A stretch of DNA of 64,000 nucleotides, from the NCBI GenBank assembly GCA_014058105.1, contig JACGCM010000560.1:1736001-1800000 (forward strand), given 5' to 3'. The notes under the pieces were generated by a model. That model searched no databases. It was not told the origin of the DNA and worked only from the letters and a program-made list of their open reading frames with translations. Shown piece after piece: positions 22,463 to 33,449 of the stretch; positions within the stretch are counted from its first letter, which is position 1; every line of letters begins with the position of its first letter. Made by a program: the position numbers and the translations under genes. The stretch is from Kingdonia uniflora. Lineage: Eukaryota > Streptophyta > Magnoliopsida > Ranunculales > Circaeasteraceae.

Positions 22463-25329
22463 TGTCAGGAAGTTGTGGTATAAATTTTAGAAAACATGAT
22501 TGAGTTTTGAGTATAAAACTAATTCCATAACGGAGGAGTATATTAGCAGTGTCTTGTTGGGAAAAATTTTGGGCCTCTGAGTTATAAGCAGGTTTTGATA
22601 CCTTTGCCATCTAATTTTATAATTGGTATTGTTTGATGAATCCCAGGCATGGGTTTTCTGGTTTCGTAAGATTTGACGGTTGTTCAATCCAAGTTTTACA
22701 TAATGAGATATGCATGTTTTACAAAACTACTTAAAACTCGATTTTTACACCATCGTGAGTCATTTTAGAACTTACCTTTGGCTTTATGAAAATAAATAAA
22801 AAATCACCTTGGGTATTTGGTGAACAATCCAAGGTTGAAGAACTAGTGGGATTTTTCAAAAAGGATTCAAAAGATAAGTTTGTTTTATAAAACTGGGAAT
22901 GTTTGGACATGTAAATTAGGAAATATATGTTCTCTTTGCATTGCATGAGAGGCAAGATGCGACGTAGTTACATTGAGTGAAATGAGGCTACTTTTCTCTT
23001 TTTCAACTTGACTAGGGTTCTTCCAGTTCACCAATGCAAATGGACTTGCAACCCTAGGGTTGGGCTTTAAAGTTGAACGATGTATGTAGAGTGGTGAGAA
23101 GTTGGTCTTATCAATAACATGTACTCGGATAGTCAAGGGAGAGCAACAACATATAATAGAAGTCAACACTGGTAATAAATGGATACGACTTAATTATTTT
23201 AAGATATAACATGACCAAGTGATAACATGACTTGTCTGGTTTCATTATGGGGAATCTAAGTTGGCCGACGAGGAAAAGAAGGAATATTTATTGGACAAGA
23301 GTGGGGTTAGAGCATAAACTGAGCGTTGTGTAAACCACAAGATGTCACCGTAATGGTTCAAGGAATCTATACTAGCTAGGGATTCTCATTTATGTGTTTT
23401 GGGTTTCCCTCGCAAGGGGATTCAACCTAGTTTACCTCTATAGAGGGCCTCCGAAGTGGCTATAACAGCACAAGGTACACTGCCTCGGCAATAAAGGCTA
23501 CCAAAATAGAAAATCCCAAAGGGAAACGAAGTACTCTTCCTCATCAGTAGAGGTTATCAAAATAGACGGTTTTCTAAGATAATAGGGTGCTCTACCTCCA
23601 CAAAGAGATGGTCTATATGACAATGGGGTACGCTGCCTTGTCAACTTAGGCTATCAAAATTGCCATCTTGAAGGGCAATGAGGTACGCTACCTCGTCAGC
23701 ATGAGCTGCCAAAAAAGTTTGCCATTTTTAACTTAGATGTTTTATGTCTCTTGAATGGGAGAATAAGGGAAAGGGTCGTGTCATCTTGGCGAGCTTTAGT
23801 CAGTGTCTCAGGGAGTGAATCTAATAACTCACTAAAATACTAAAGGGGTGAATAGGGAAGTAGTCTGACGTGGATTGCCAGCTAGACAAACCCAAAATGC
23901 CTAATATCCACTATGTGATTATCATAAATAATCTTTACATGTTTTAATATCCATTTAACTTAACATGATTTTACACTGTTAATTATTACACAAATGATTC
24001 TAGACTTGATTATTACTATTATGAGCAAGTTTTTGAATTGCTTGCAAAGACTTAGGGAGTTTGTTCACCCAGTCCAATACATTTCATATACAGGTACCAA
24101 GGATAATGAACCTATCGAGTATTATAAGTTTTAAGATGATTAGGTAGAAGAGTACATACTTGATGGAGGTGATCCATAGTGATAGAGATCTAGGATAAGT
24201 ATATTTTGTTATATAGTAAAACGAAGCTAGACTGATGGTCTTTTTATGTAAGCCATATGGATAGTGGTACTTGGCTTTCAAATTGTTCATATAAATGTAT
24301 CATAATCACTCTTATATATATATTACGGTCCTAGTTGTGTGGCACACTTTATTATAGTTAAGTAATCTAATTAAATAGTTGAGAATGCATAAAAAGAATT
24401 TTTTTGAAAATATAGATTCTTATACTAGCGTATAGCGAGGAACCTTGTTGGCAGTTCAGTAAGCTCTTCCTGTACTTTGTACAGTGGAGTATTATACAAT
24501 ACCTATCAAAGAATACGGAAGTACAATGCTTCTTAGGTATTATAGTAGCCTTTAGAGCCATAGGGAAAAATGAATATGCATCCAACTACATAAAGAGATC
24601 AAACAGTGAAATATTAGTTGCGAGACAAGGTGAAGAAGCCAAAATTTTCCCTAACGAAACCCTAAAATGCATGGGGTCATTTCTCAAAAACCATACGTTG
24701 CAAAAACATGTTCTAAGAAATTTTGGAAAGGTCTTGAAAAACTCTTGAATGTAAATGTATGTCTTTTCCCTATATAATGGTCTAACAACCTCACAAAATT
24801 GCAAAATTGTAGTAGCCTACTCAATCGTATCAATCATGATAGCAGCCTACTCGATCATATTGATCATTAGTAGCCATACTTGGTAGTGTTTCATAATTAA
24901 CTTTGTCCTTCGTCGCAATGTAAGATCGACGTCGACCAACATTTGAAAAAAAGGCACGTACCACCAAAAGTAGAAACAACTATAAAGTGGAATAAACAAG
25001 TAGTGACCAGTTGAGTAAAGGGAAAAAAGGGAATAACTCATAAAAACCTAGAGGCCCTCCCTGAGGAAATCCATAAATAGGAGAGGGAGGACCAAATGAG
25101 ATGGGGAGAAAAAGGGGGAAGCTCGACCATATCAAAAAAAATCTTTTGTTATTAATGCGAAAGGATATATACATCATGATAGTTCAAAATCCTCCAAGGA
25201 GGTCGAAGGGAATCTACTTAATAGGAATTCACGCATATTTTTTACAATTTCCTTTGGTTATTAGACTTTCGTCTATCTTCTCTATGTTGTGAGGACGACT
25301 CTAGGCTATCCCGGAATTACGCCCTGACA
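22463..25329 (+). repeat. Candidate solo LTR (2867 bp)
   Basis: It starts TGTCAGGAAG at 22463 and ends GCCCTGACA at 25329, so the ends form a 7-bp inverted repeat (TGTCAGG/CCTGACA). Length is like the Tekay LTR. A TATA-like CTATATAATGG lies at about 24771. It contains 56-bp tandem repeats. Flanking 5-mers (TAAAG and AAAAC) do not match, and there is no internal region or partner LTR, so this is tentative. Confidence 0.35.
23474..23730. repeat. Degenerate 55-56-bp tandem repeat
   Basis: Units begin (G/A)GTAC.CT.CCT near 23474, 23530, 23586, 23627 and 23682; spacings 56, 56, 41 (deleted unit) and 55. Shared parts include a CTCGTCAGC-like stretch and CTATCAAAAT. A weak earlier unit may start near 23440. 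Confidence 0.75.
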
Positions 25330-25549
25330 AAAACATATGGCTACATAGTATTCATTTTTCACATACTACAATTAAATAAAATATTAATATATCACTCAAT
25401 TTTGATTAGATTGCAGTGAAGCCAATTTATGTAGAAAGAAGATACAATTATCTACAATGTTAAGATTGGACTTGAAAACACATTCAATGAATAAAAAAGG
25501 GTACATGACAAACATTTAATCAAAATAGAAGTACACGATACTTTTAATT

Positions 25550-26910
25550 TTGTTGGACATGAAATTGAAAACTAACATAAGCAAACAAGACTCAATCCTA
25601 AAATGCAAAAGTATGATTAAAGTCTACAATCATTTCTTTGGGAGCTTGAAGATCGGCAACATCATGACGGTGGGGCTTGAAAATCTCTCGCCTCATTGTG
25701 TTGGGAGATGTTTAGAAGAAACGTCTCCATGCGAGCGGCGATGGGGAATGTGTCCTATTGACGCTTCTCAATATTCTTAATCGATTTGTGCTTCATTTTG
25801 AGAAGCTTTCTAAGAGCGGCACAACCTTTAGCCATTATCCCCATAGTGTTACGATTCGCGAGATCTTTAATGTGGACGAGCTCTTCTTCAGTTGGAAAGA
25901 TGGGTCTCAGAGTTCGTTTACACTCCTCTTTATTGAGGCAGTTTAGTTTATTAGGATCTAGCCCTCATGCCTATGTCCATGGTTATTGAATACAACTCCC
26001 TGAGGTGGCCCATGTAATCTTCTCCTTGATGTTCACAGAGGATGCTTAAGTAAAACTAAGAGGGTTGATGGTGGCAATGAACTTTGTGATAAGGATCAAA
26101 AATACTCTAGGGTCATTCTTTGGACTTCATGCCTTTGGGTTTGCTTGAATGATGGACTCCAAAATGGCTTGAAGGATGTAGTAAGAAGAATCCCTCCCTT
26201 GAAGGCAAAAGGAAAATTGGTGTAAGGAATGATAAGTGTCGGTTTGATGAAGGGAAGGGTGAATGTTTGTCATGTATTATTTGTACTCCGTGAACTGATT
26301 ACGGTATTGGGATCTTGCCTTAATCCTATTGTTGTTGTGCTCTCTACTATGCGACACATCCAAGATCGTGACATAGCCACAACATGTAGATATTTCCTTA
26401 TTGTTAAAATTAAGGAGTTTCACCGCATTGTTGGTGAGGTCGATAAGGCTCTTGAGAGTGGCAACGTAATGGAAGCTTACCAATGTAACCATGACTGTGC
26501 AATTTTCTACGTTGGAGTTAGAGAGGTTCTTGCAAAATTGGCGAACAAGATTCGGACAATACTTATCACCCTCTACGTAGTAAAGCGATCTCCATTTGCG
26601 ACATATAACTTCAGCATGGTAGTAGGGAGCATTGTCGACCATCATTGTCTCACTAAGATCTTCAATGACAAAATCTTTGCCCATTCTGACTTGAGATTAG
26701 ATAGACAGGGTACAAGAGTGGTTGAGAAGAAAGATGAGAGGACAACACTGTCAGTGGCCAATGATGGCTACTAGAAAACCTTGGTCTGGAAGTAATCATT
26801 GGTGGCTTGGCTCTGTTGGTTCTTCAGCTTCTTGCAGAGATTTTTTGAGAGAGAGAAGATTTAGAACTGAGGTAGAATGGCTGAATGCTCCCTTGTATTT
26901 ATGGAGGTAG
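25550..26910 (-). pseudogene. Athila-2 third ORF: 'putative plant transposon protein' domain
   Basis: 26684-26277 is open for 135 codons. It reads AEVICRKWRSLYYVEGDKYC, then NLVRQFCKNLSNSNVENC and TVMVTLVSFHY, followed by a VKLLNF segment. This follows a domain common in plant repeat proteins (often labelled putative plant transposon protein): RGW..., +V+EFYANL.......V.VRG..V.F....IN...GL. Downstream to 25550, broken frames contain further relics (SFQLKKSSSTL, then a K-rich helix). Position after pol matches the env-like/ORF3 slot of Athila. The plus-strand 181-codon frame over 26229-26774 is its antisense shadow. Confidence 0.5.
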
Positions 26911-27174
26911 ACTCTTCAATTTCAAATTTTGAATGGGAAAGTGTCATCTTTGTTAATAAGGGAACCTAGGGTTGAGTAGTGGGAAGCCAACTTTTAACCC
27001 CATGTCCCCGTGTGAGTCAAATCACATAGGTATGATTCTAAGATTCCAATTTAAGTGAGAAATTAAAATGTTTGGCTTTTGAATTCAAATTTAGAAGTGG
27101 AGGGGTATACTTGGCATTTACCTTTATCCTGATCTTCTAGAAGCTTTATAGGTGCACCCAATCCCTTAATGTCG

Positions 27175-27201
27175 TACACCATGGTGTTAGACCATGGTGT
27201 A
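27175..27201. other. Perfect 10-bp hairpin
   Basis: TACACCATGG (27175-27184), 7-nt loop, CCATGGTGTA (27192-27201). Each arm contains CCATGG. Function unknown; it lies in the post-pol region of Athila-2. Confidence 0.6.
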
Positions 27202-27299
27202 TGCTCATAATAACAACATTATCTCACAAAAAAGAAACCTAATAAATAAATAAATAAATAAGCTACAAAAATTTAAAATGCTAGAGGTCACATAGGCAA

Positions 27300-27365
27300 T
27301 TCGTAATACTTGGGTTGCCTCCCAATAAGTGCTAACTTTAATGTCTTCAACCAAACTTGCCAGCC
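27300..27365 (-). pseudogene. Athila-2 pol tail
   Basis: The minus strand reads KTLKLALIGRQPKYY over a TTGGGAGGCAACCCAAG stretch, the strongly conserved end of the Athila pol region (relatives read NKALLGRQP). It shows that 27300 upward is pol and that lower coordinates are post-pol. Confidence 0.7.
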
Positions 27366-27759
27366 CATAAACTTAGAATTGACTAATTTTTTTTTTTTTT
27401 TTTTGTCTTCAGAATTTACTCCCAGAGATGGGATTAGAGGGTCATCAAGATACAGTACCTTGTGTGACCATAAAAAGTAGTCAAGGTTGTGGGCCTAATC
27501 ATTTAGGGGTTTGTAGATGCTTTCACTCATAATGTACTAAACTTTGGCAATTTCTTGTTGCACCTCGCACAATTCTTCCGTTGAGGTGGTTATTTCATAG
27601 TATATAGAGGCCTACTGCAAGAATCGTTTCAACTTGTATTTATCTTGGTGGAGTCTGACAGTATGAGCTGAACCAAATTGTTAAAATAACTACGTCAAGA
27701 ACTTCTTTATATAGTTGACATGCTGTGAGGGGCATGTAAGAGCTTGAGACCATTATGAC

Positions 27760-28014
27760 TTATAGTCCACAACAATTAATATGATCAAGGTCCCTTAAGA
27801 TTGGGGAAATTTTTAGAGTTATAGGGTCTAGTAGAGTCATTCGCCTTGCAGTGCTCATCTTAGGAACCTGACATGCTGGACAACTCAGATAGTAAAAATG
27901 GTCGTCCCTGCATAATGAGGGCCAAAATAACTCTCTCAAGAGTATCTTTGCAATTCTTCTTTTATCACTCTGAAATCTTTTACAAGCTTGCAAATGGCAA
28001 TGTGATAGGGCCAT
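27760..28014 (-). pseudogene. Athila-2 integrase zinc-binding fragment
   Basis: Open for 84 codons: IAKILLRELFWPSLCRDDHF then CPACQVPKMSTARRM. This matches the FYWP...C-x2-C part of the integrase N-terminal domain and the following R+.MPL segment. It lies only about 200 bp after gag, where several kilobases of PR-RT-RH should be, so a large deletion brought the two together. The remaining integrase core (27760-27365) is only recognisable in short pieces. Confidence 0.6.
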
Positions 28015-28189
28015 TGAAATTTATTTATTAGGTATACATTTGTGAATAATATTATCTTAATCAATCTTGTTGCAACTAGTACTATTATCGATGCAGCTGT
28101 TGATATTGCTAATGTGGCCTTTGGTATTATTGCTGTCACATGTTTGGATTCCCTTGTTATATGTGTTAAATGCCTGGACTTCCTCTCTT

Positions 28190-29010
28190 CTTGAATTTCC
28201 TAGTAAGGTTGAATAGTGGGACAGGAGTTTGATACGTGAGTAGCATTGCTTGTTGAAAACATCGCTCATTTTCTTCGCTAGTCTTATTTACAAATAGATA
28301 GTGTTGCTAATGTTTAGCTTAAGAAGTCCAACTTTCTTTGGTTCACTCTTTCTCTGAGCAGGGTAGTCCAGTTCATACAAGGGCTCACCCATGGTTTCAA
28401 AGAATTCCCATGCTTCAGTAGATGATTTACGCATTATGGAACTTTCAAATAGTTCCCATGCATTTTTTTTAATTTGGGACAATACATTATAGAAGCTATA
28501 TATTTGCTGCCATAGATCCAGTCCATGATACAGGTACTTAAGTAACAGATTCTTGTATCTCTCCTAACTATCACAGAAGTATTTGTCTTCCTTTTGAGTG
28601 AAATTGTGAATTTTGTTACATTAGAGGTTTGTTTTATGAATAGGGAATAATTTCTTCAAGAATGTCTTTTATAATATCTCAAAAGTTGTTATGGTCTTAG
28701 GTGGTAGAGAGTGCAGTCAAATCTTAGCCTTATCCTTGACATAAAAGGGGAAAAGGTATAACTGTACATATCCATCTGTGCAATCTTTGTAGTGAAGTGT
28801 AGCACACAGTTTTTTAAACTCAGTGAGGTAAAGATAAGGATCGTCCCAATCATGACCATAGAAAGAAGGTAACGCATTGATAAGGCCAATTTTGGGCTCA
28901 AATTGGTATGTTCTATCTGGACGTGCAAGGAAATCAATACAGGGGGGGTGGGGGGGGTTGTCTTGGGCACAAGACTGCAATGCAGTAAAGGTTTTAGTTA
29001 CCATTGGTTT
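28190..29010 (-). pseudogene. Athila-2 gag
   Basis: 29004-28717 is open for 95 codons: YQFEPKIGLINALPSFYG, then DDPYLYLTEFKKLCATLHY and DGYVQLYLFPFYVKDKAKI. After frame changes come LHSLPPKTI, ERYKNLLLKYLYHGLDLWQQ and, at 28482-28288, WELFESSIMRKSSTEAWEFF. The order and wording equal those of the Athila-1 gag (ERYKDLLSQCPHHGF, EFKKICA...FPFSLKEKV). No zinc knuckle is visible; the deletion probably starts before it. A short G-run (28941-28958) lies within the frame. Confidence 0.75.
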
Positions 29011-29819
29011 AGCTTGTTTTAGTAGTTGTTTCAGTCTATCCCAACCATGGGGTTTTTAAGCTACCGTGGAGTAAACTAAAGGTGGTTATTCGTGACTCAA
29101 ACGGGTTCTCGCGCGAGTCTGAATGCTCATAAACTAAAGAAACTAACCTTGGGGATCTACCTAACCTTACTATAATAATAGGGTACTACAAATACATCAT
29201 TCTAGTAATTTATAAGATCATACACTACTACTTTTACTATTAGTAATAATAATTAAGCATTAATGTTATATTAATAATTAATTATTAATATTAGGCTATC
29301 CTAGGGAAATAAATAGGACTATCTATATATATCAATAACTAATAGAATTTAACAGAGATCAAAATTTAGTCATATGCTGGGAGACAACAGTCTTTTATCC
29401 ATTTCTATCACTCTTATTAGATAAATATAACTTTAAAGCATGAAAGCAAAGAGAAATTTAAAACAAAGATCGATTTATCCAGTAACTTGAGAGAATAGAA
29501 ATAATGCATTGATTAAATATTTTAACTAAGTAGGGTTAGGGAAGAAAAACAAAAAAATTTGGGAGTCACTGGAGCTTAATGGCCGGCGATCGCTATTAAA
29601 ATAGGGCTTATGACTACTGATCACTAGTTGGTGGGGCCCCTGTCTCCTCAGTGTTTTTTTCAATTGTTCATGAAGTCCAGTAGACCCTAATTCAAAGTTG
29701 ATCACACTGAAGTTCCTATTCTAACAATGACTAATTTAACCTTTAAAAACAAAACATTAGAGAAATTCAAGTACAAACCTAATCTAAATTTAATATCAAA
29801 AGTAAAAGTTATTGTTACC

Positions 29820-29837
29820 TCTCCAGCAACAGCACCA
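29820..29837 (-). other. Athila-2 primer binding site, decayed
   Basis: The minus strand reads TGGTGCTGTTGCTGGAGA, against TGGCGCCGTTGCCGGGGA in Athila-1. Three of the four changes are C to T at CpG sites. Confidence 0.8.
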
Positions 29838-29839
29838 TT

Positions 29840-31108
29840 TGATAGATTACCGTTAGTCTAATCAAAATCCTACTTAACTAAAGAATATAGTAAAGAGCAA
29901 GTAGGGTGTCAATCTTCGGAGAGGTACGTTATTCTAGGAAGAACTAAATCTTGGGGAAAGGTGGTTTTGTTTTATCAAAATTTTATGTTAAACTAGGTGT
30001 TGCAAATTTAATATTCAAGGTAACTGGACCTTCTGATTTGTCCCTATATTGGCATATTTGGTTTTAATTATTAGCTTTTTGGTCTTCTCCTAAAATTTTC
30101 TCTTTTGAATCGAATTCGAGGGGTTTAGATTTCTTTTCTGATCTTTCCGCGAGTTGCAAATCAGGGATCTCAACCCGTCAAAGTCTAAACTTTACCTAGG
30201 GCTTGTCCTTCCTTTTGCAAAAACAAAGAAAATGCCTAGGTCTAGAGGTCACTAAAAGGACTGAGAAATTAATCCCCTATCCAAGACATCGATTTCACTA
30301 CAGGTTAGAATTGCTTACCACTTCCCCTAACTTCACTAGTCTAAGTCAATTGAAGAGAAACCCTAAAAGAGTGATCAAAGTTCTCTAGGCCACCTATTAC
30401 CTGTAATAAAATCCTAATATACACCTATAAAGCTTCCTCCTCAGATCTAGACTGAGGGGATTATTCCTGTAACATCTTAATAATCACATATAATTGCCGA
30501 ATAAGATCTAACTTTCATTAAAAGTTTAAACCAAGTTTTGAGATACAAACTTACTTCTCAAGCTCTCCAAAGCCCTACAAAAATGAAAAGTAGGTTTAGA
30601 GAGAGATAGCAAAATAATAAATAAATAAACCATGATTTTGGAATATCCTAGCAACCCCTAGTCTTCTCCAGCTATGAAGTTTATGCATTTATTGTGGATT
30701 CCTTCTTAATTAACCACCTCAAGATATGTGTATGAATATCGCGATGATCAACGTTAGGTGGCCGGTGGTATACCATTGGCCGGCGGCGATCACCGGTAGA
30801 TGGTAGTCAAAATCTCCCCTCTTTTAAGTAGATATGGTTTATGGGTTCAGCATTTTGATCTCTTATCTCAGTGATGATTTTAGTTTGTAGAGATCCCAAC
30901 TAACCCAATTCTGATTGAGGCTGATCTGCTGAATTGCTAAAGAACTTTAGTGTGGTTTAATTGTCATTTTAGCTCTGATTTGTCCCTTTTCTTTCCAAAT
31001 TGACTCCAGTAGAGTAGAGAACTAGAAAGTGAGGTAACTAGGCAATAATTAGACAAAAAGGGGTTCAGAATGTTAAACAAATTGTAAAAGAGGCTTAAAT
31101 TTTACACA
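29840..31108 (-). repeat. Athila-2 5' LTR, outer end uncertain
   Basis: The minus strand ends CTATCA at 29840, two bases before the primer site, exactly as in Athila-1. The outer end is a guess: a TGTGTAAA at 31108 would give 1269 bp, close to the 1248 bp of Athila-1. A GGCCGGCGGCGATCACCGG-rich patch lies at 30770-30800. Confidence 0.5.
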
Positions 31109-31464
31109 AAAGTGTGTTTATCGAAAAGCATCTGCATGTGCATGATGAACCTAGTAAAAAAGTACCTAGCAAAAATGGCTTGTACCTGTTCCTGTAGAGC
31201 AAACGATACCAAAAATGGACTCATTAGAAGAATTGTTGCCCAATCCTCGAGAATAGTGGTTGACAAATTTTTGCCCATTCGTGAAGATCTCGACCACAAT
31301 AAGCCCAATCATGATGGATCAATCTAGAAGAGCATGTGCCTGCATGCAAAAAATGTGACCACATATGCATTTTTTCTTGCAATGATGTACGACTCCAGTT
31401 TAAAAGCCCTCAAAGCTTCTAATTGAGAAGAAGAGAGAGACCCAAAATAGTGAGTGATGTCCTA
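31109..31464. other. No gene recognised
   Basis: Short stretch between the presumed Athila-2 LTR and the start of Athila-C. Open frames are short with no known domain. Confidence 0.35.
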
Positions 31465-32308
31465 TGATGAGAACTATAATCTTACATTTTGAACCCCTAA
31501 AATATAGTCATTTTGTTGTCTCAAAATGCCTTAACTAATTATTGTATACCAGGATTACTATTTTTTAGATCACATGTTCATAAGTAAAACATAAAATAGA
31601 AAGACATAAAATAAGGCCTAAGAGAGGCTCTTACACCAAAACATAGAAAAGCGTGCTCAAAAGCCTTTTTCATTGCCAGAGGTGATTAAAGATCAGAAGC
31701 ATTTATCAATTCACATCTAAGCACATGTCAACTTTAATAGAGAAAATCTCATAAAATCACATATTAGGCATCTACAGGCCAGGAGAGCGGCCGAAGAAGA
31801 GTCTCATAAGATCCAGTCGTAAATTATATCAAGAGAAGACATCATGAGAAGCCCTGTCAAAACAGAACCCAAGAGGCCTCCACAAACTCCTAATCACGGG
31901 CCTAGCATGGTGTGCCTAACCAACCAGTATTTGCGAGTTGGTGATGGCCTCCTAGATCTCACTTTTAAAGTCGGTGCCTCAGGATTTGTGAAGGTTAAAT
32001 TAGCTACTGGATTTCTTAAGTCGGTCAATAGGAGAGTAATAATGTAATAATACTATCCCAAAAGAAGAATCCCTAAGGCCCTCTTCTCCTAAAAAAAGGA
32101 ACCTTGGTCCTCATTGTAAAAGCATCATGGAGAAGAGACTCAACTTTAGGAATAAGAATTAAAGATCTAAATCTTTGTATATTCCTCATCTTCTTCTTTT
32201 TTCATTTTTCTTTAAAGGTATGTTCTAAGTTCTTCATTAGGGTAATGATCTTAGCAATGAAGAAGTGTGGTGTCTACACTTAAGTAGGCCCAACTTCAAG
32301 CTAAGTAT
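31465..32308 (+). repeat. Athila-C LTR, left part (844 bp)
   Basis: It starts TGATGAGAACTATAATCTTA, like the Athila-1 LTR start. It stops at 32308, where the Tat-A 3' LTR begins. The continuation is at 56431, after Tat-A, and runs into an Athila-type primer site at 56867. Joined, the LTR would be about 1275 bp, close to the 1248 bp of Athila-1. Confidence 0.6.
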
Positions 32309-32910
32309 TGTAGGGGCCTAATCTTAGTAGGGGCCTAATCTCATAGAGGGGAGATTATAATCTTACACCATATGAGTATTACCTTACTAGGGGTTTTAAC
32401 AAATGCACTTAATTCAAATATAGAGATTCTAGTATACACAGTTGTGTGGAGTCCTAGAATGAGATTCCTTCACGCCCTCTTTTGAGGATTTTTAAGACGA
32501 GATTGTATAAATGGATGTGATTACAGATAAAAGGCTCGGGTAGACTGAGTCTTCAAGTTTATAGAGTGTGCTCAAAGGTTGTCTAAGCTTCTTTAGGGCG
32601 TGTGGGGGAAAAATCTCCACCCCTCAATAGTCGTTCTCCTATCCTATTTACAAAGGATAGGAAAGGTGATGTCACTATAAAGAAGTTAAATTACAAATGA
32701 ATCCCTCTTTGCAGCTACCTTTTACCAAAGTTCTCTACTGAGTTGTTTACCTTCTACCTTGTACCGAGTTGAGCAAAAGCGGTGGTCGAACCATCCGTGG
32801 ACTCAGGGTAAACTTGTCATGGCTTTGATAGATTTATAAGTATGGTAGGCTTCGAGTGTATTGAAAGTCTTTGTGTATCTTCTCTTGATAGATGACAGTA
32901 GGCGACTACA
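32309..32910 (-). repeat. Tat-A 3' LTR (602 bp)
   Basis: On the minus strand it starts TGTAGTCGCC at 32910 and ends GGCCCCTACA at 32309. Long stretches match 56002-56430 (for example TTTTTAAGACGAGATT and GGGGGAAAAATCTCCACCCC). It is longer than the 5' LTR because the latter lacks about 170 bp around 32620-32800. Confidence 0.85.
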
Positions 32911-32928
32911 TTTTCCCCCTCTCAGCTC
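32911..32928 (-). other. Tat-A polypurine tract
   Basis: The minus strand reads GAGCTGAGAGGGGGAAAA directly before TGTAGTCGCC. The same tract (GAGAGGGGTCAAA) precedes the Tat-B 3' LTR. Confidence 0.8.
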
Positions 32929-33090
32929 GAACCTCAGGCAGGTTGAGTAAACATCAGTCAAGGGTTCCAACTGAGAATCTATCTGTATAGGAACTTGGAA
33001 GTTTAACCGTTATTATTGTACTAGATACTGAGATCATTAAATATTGATTATGTTAATTGTGATTAGCATCATTAATGACTCTATAATCTC

Positions 33091-33098
33091 TTATAAAA
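33091..33098 (+). promoter_or_regulatory. TATA-like element for Tat-A antisense ORF
   Basis: TTATAAAA, about 133 bp upstream of the first aligned codon of antisense module 1. The corresponding place in Tat-B has TTATAGAA on the minus strand (49568-49561), and both follow a shared ATCATTAATG. Promoter function is inferred from position only. Confidence 0.45.
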
Positions 33099-33230
33099 TG
33101 AGTGAGGGAGTTAGCAAATTTTCTTAATTTGTTGCTTGGTTTTTGCTTAACTTCTCTCTTCCCTTTGTGTATCAAGATGAAGACTTGATATCAGAGTCAA
33201 CAACAATAGGAGGAGGGTACAATAACTACC

Positions 33231-33449
33231 AAGGTGGCAGAATTGACAATTAAGTATTTCGGTTACATGGGCCTGGAGGCAAGGCCTCTAGAGCTTGACG
33301 ACATTCAGATCGGTGAGCTAACCGATAAGGTATGAGACAAGGCCGGAGAGTATGGTTTCTGGTGAACAATGCTCAGTCAACATCTTTTGACTACTACTGA
33401 GAGGGCCGATGCAATGAGAGGCCTGGCGGAGTGGTTGGAAGAGGAATAT
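33231..33449 (+). pseudogene. Tat-A antisense ORF, module 1
   Basis: The plus frame reads KVAELTIKYFGYMGLEARP, then LELDDIQIGELTDKV, stop, DKAGEYGFW, stop, then ERADAMRGLAEWLEEE. Tat-B has the same module on the opposite strand. Between FG and FW both copies have exactly 31 codons, and after FW they align without gaps (LL, then R.LA..L). Both have a stop directly after FW. I do not recognise a named domain. It lies about 320 bp from the 3' LTR, antisense to gag-pol. In the Tat lineage antisense extra ORFs of unknown function are known at this place. Confidence 0.55.

Larger units (their letters stand above)
25550..31108 (-). mobile_element. Athila-2: Athila-like element with internal deletion
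   Basis: Minus-strand order: LTR (about 31108-29840), decayed primer site (29837-29820), leader (29819-29011), gag (29010-28190), integrase fragment (28014-27760), pol tail with the conserved GGGAGGCAACCCAAG segment (about 27330), and a third ORF (26910-25550) where Athila elements carry their post-pol ORF. Protease, RT and RNase H are missing between gag and integrase. No 3' LTR is recognised to the left. Limits on both sides are approximate. Confidence 0.7.

Noticed and set aside
23440..23730. CRISPR-like array
   Set aside because: Units are adjoining and degenerate without unique spacers, in plant DNA; it is a tandem repeat.
26229..26774. 181-codon plus-strand frame
   Set aside because: Antisense shadow of the minus-strand Athila-2 third ORF, whose protein pattern is recognisable; the plus frame has none.
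30720..30810. GC-rich GGCCGGCGGCGATC patch as CpG island or promoter
   Set aside because: It lies inside the Athila-2 LTR, is under 100 bp, and similar wording occurs in the leader near 29580.
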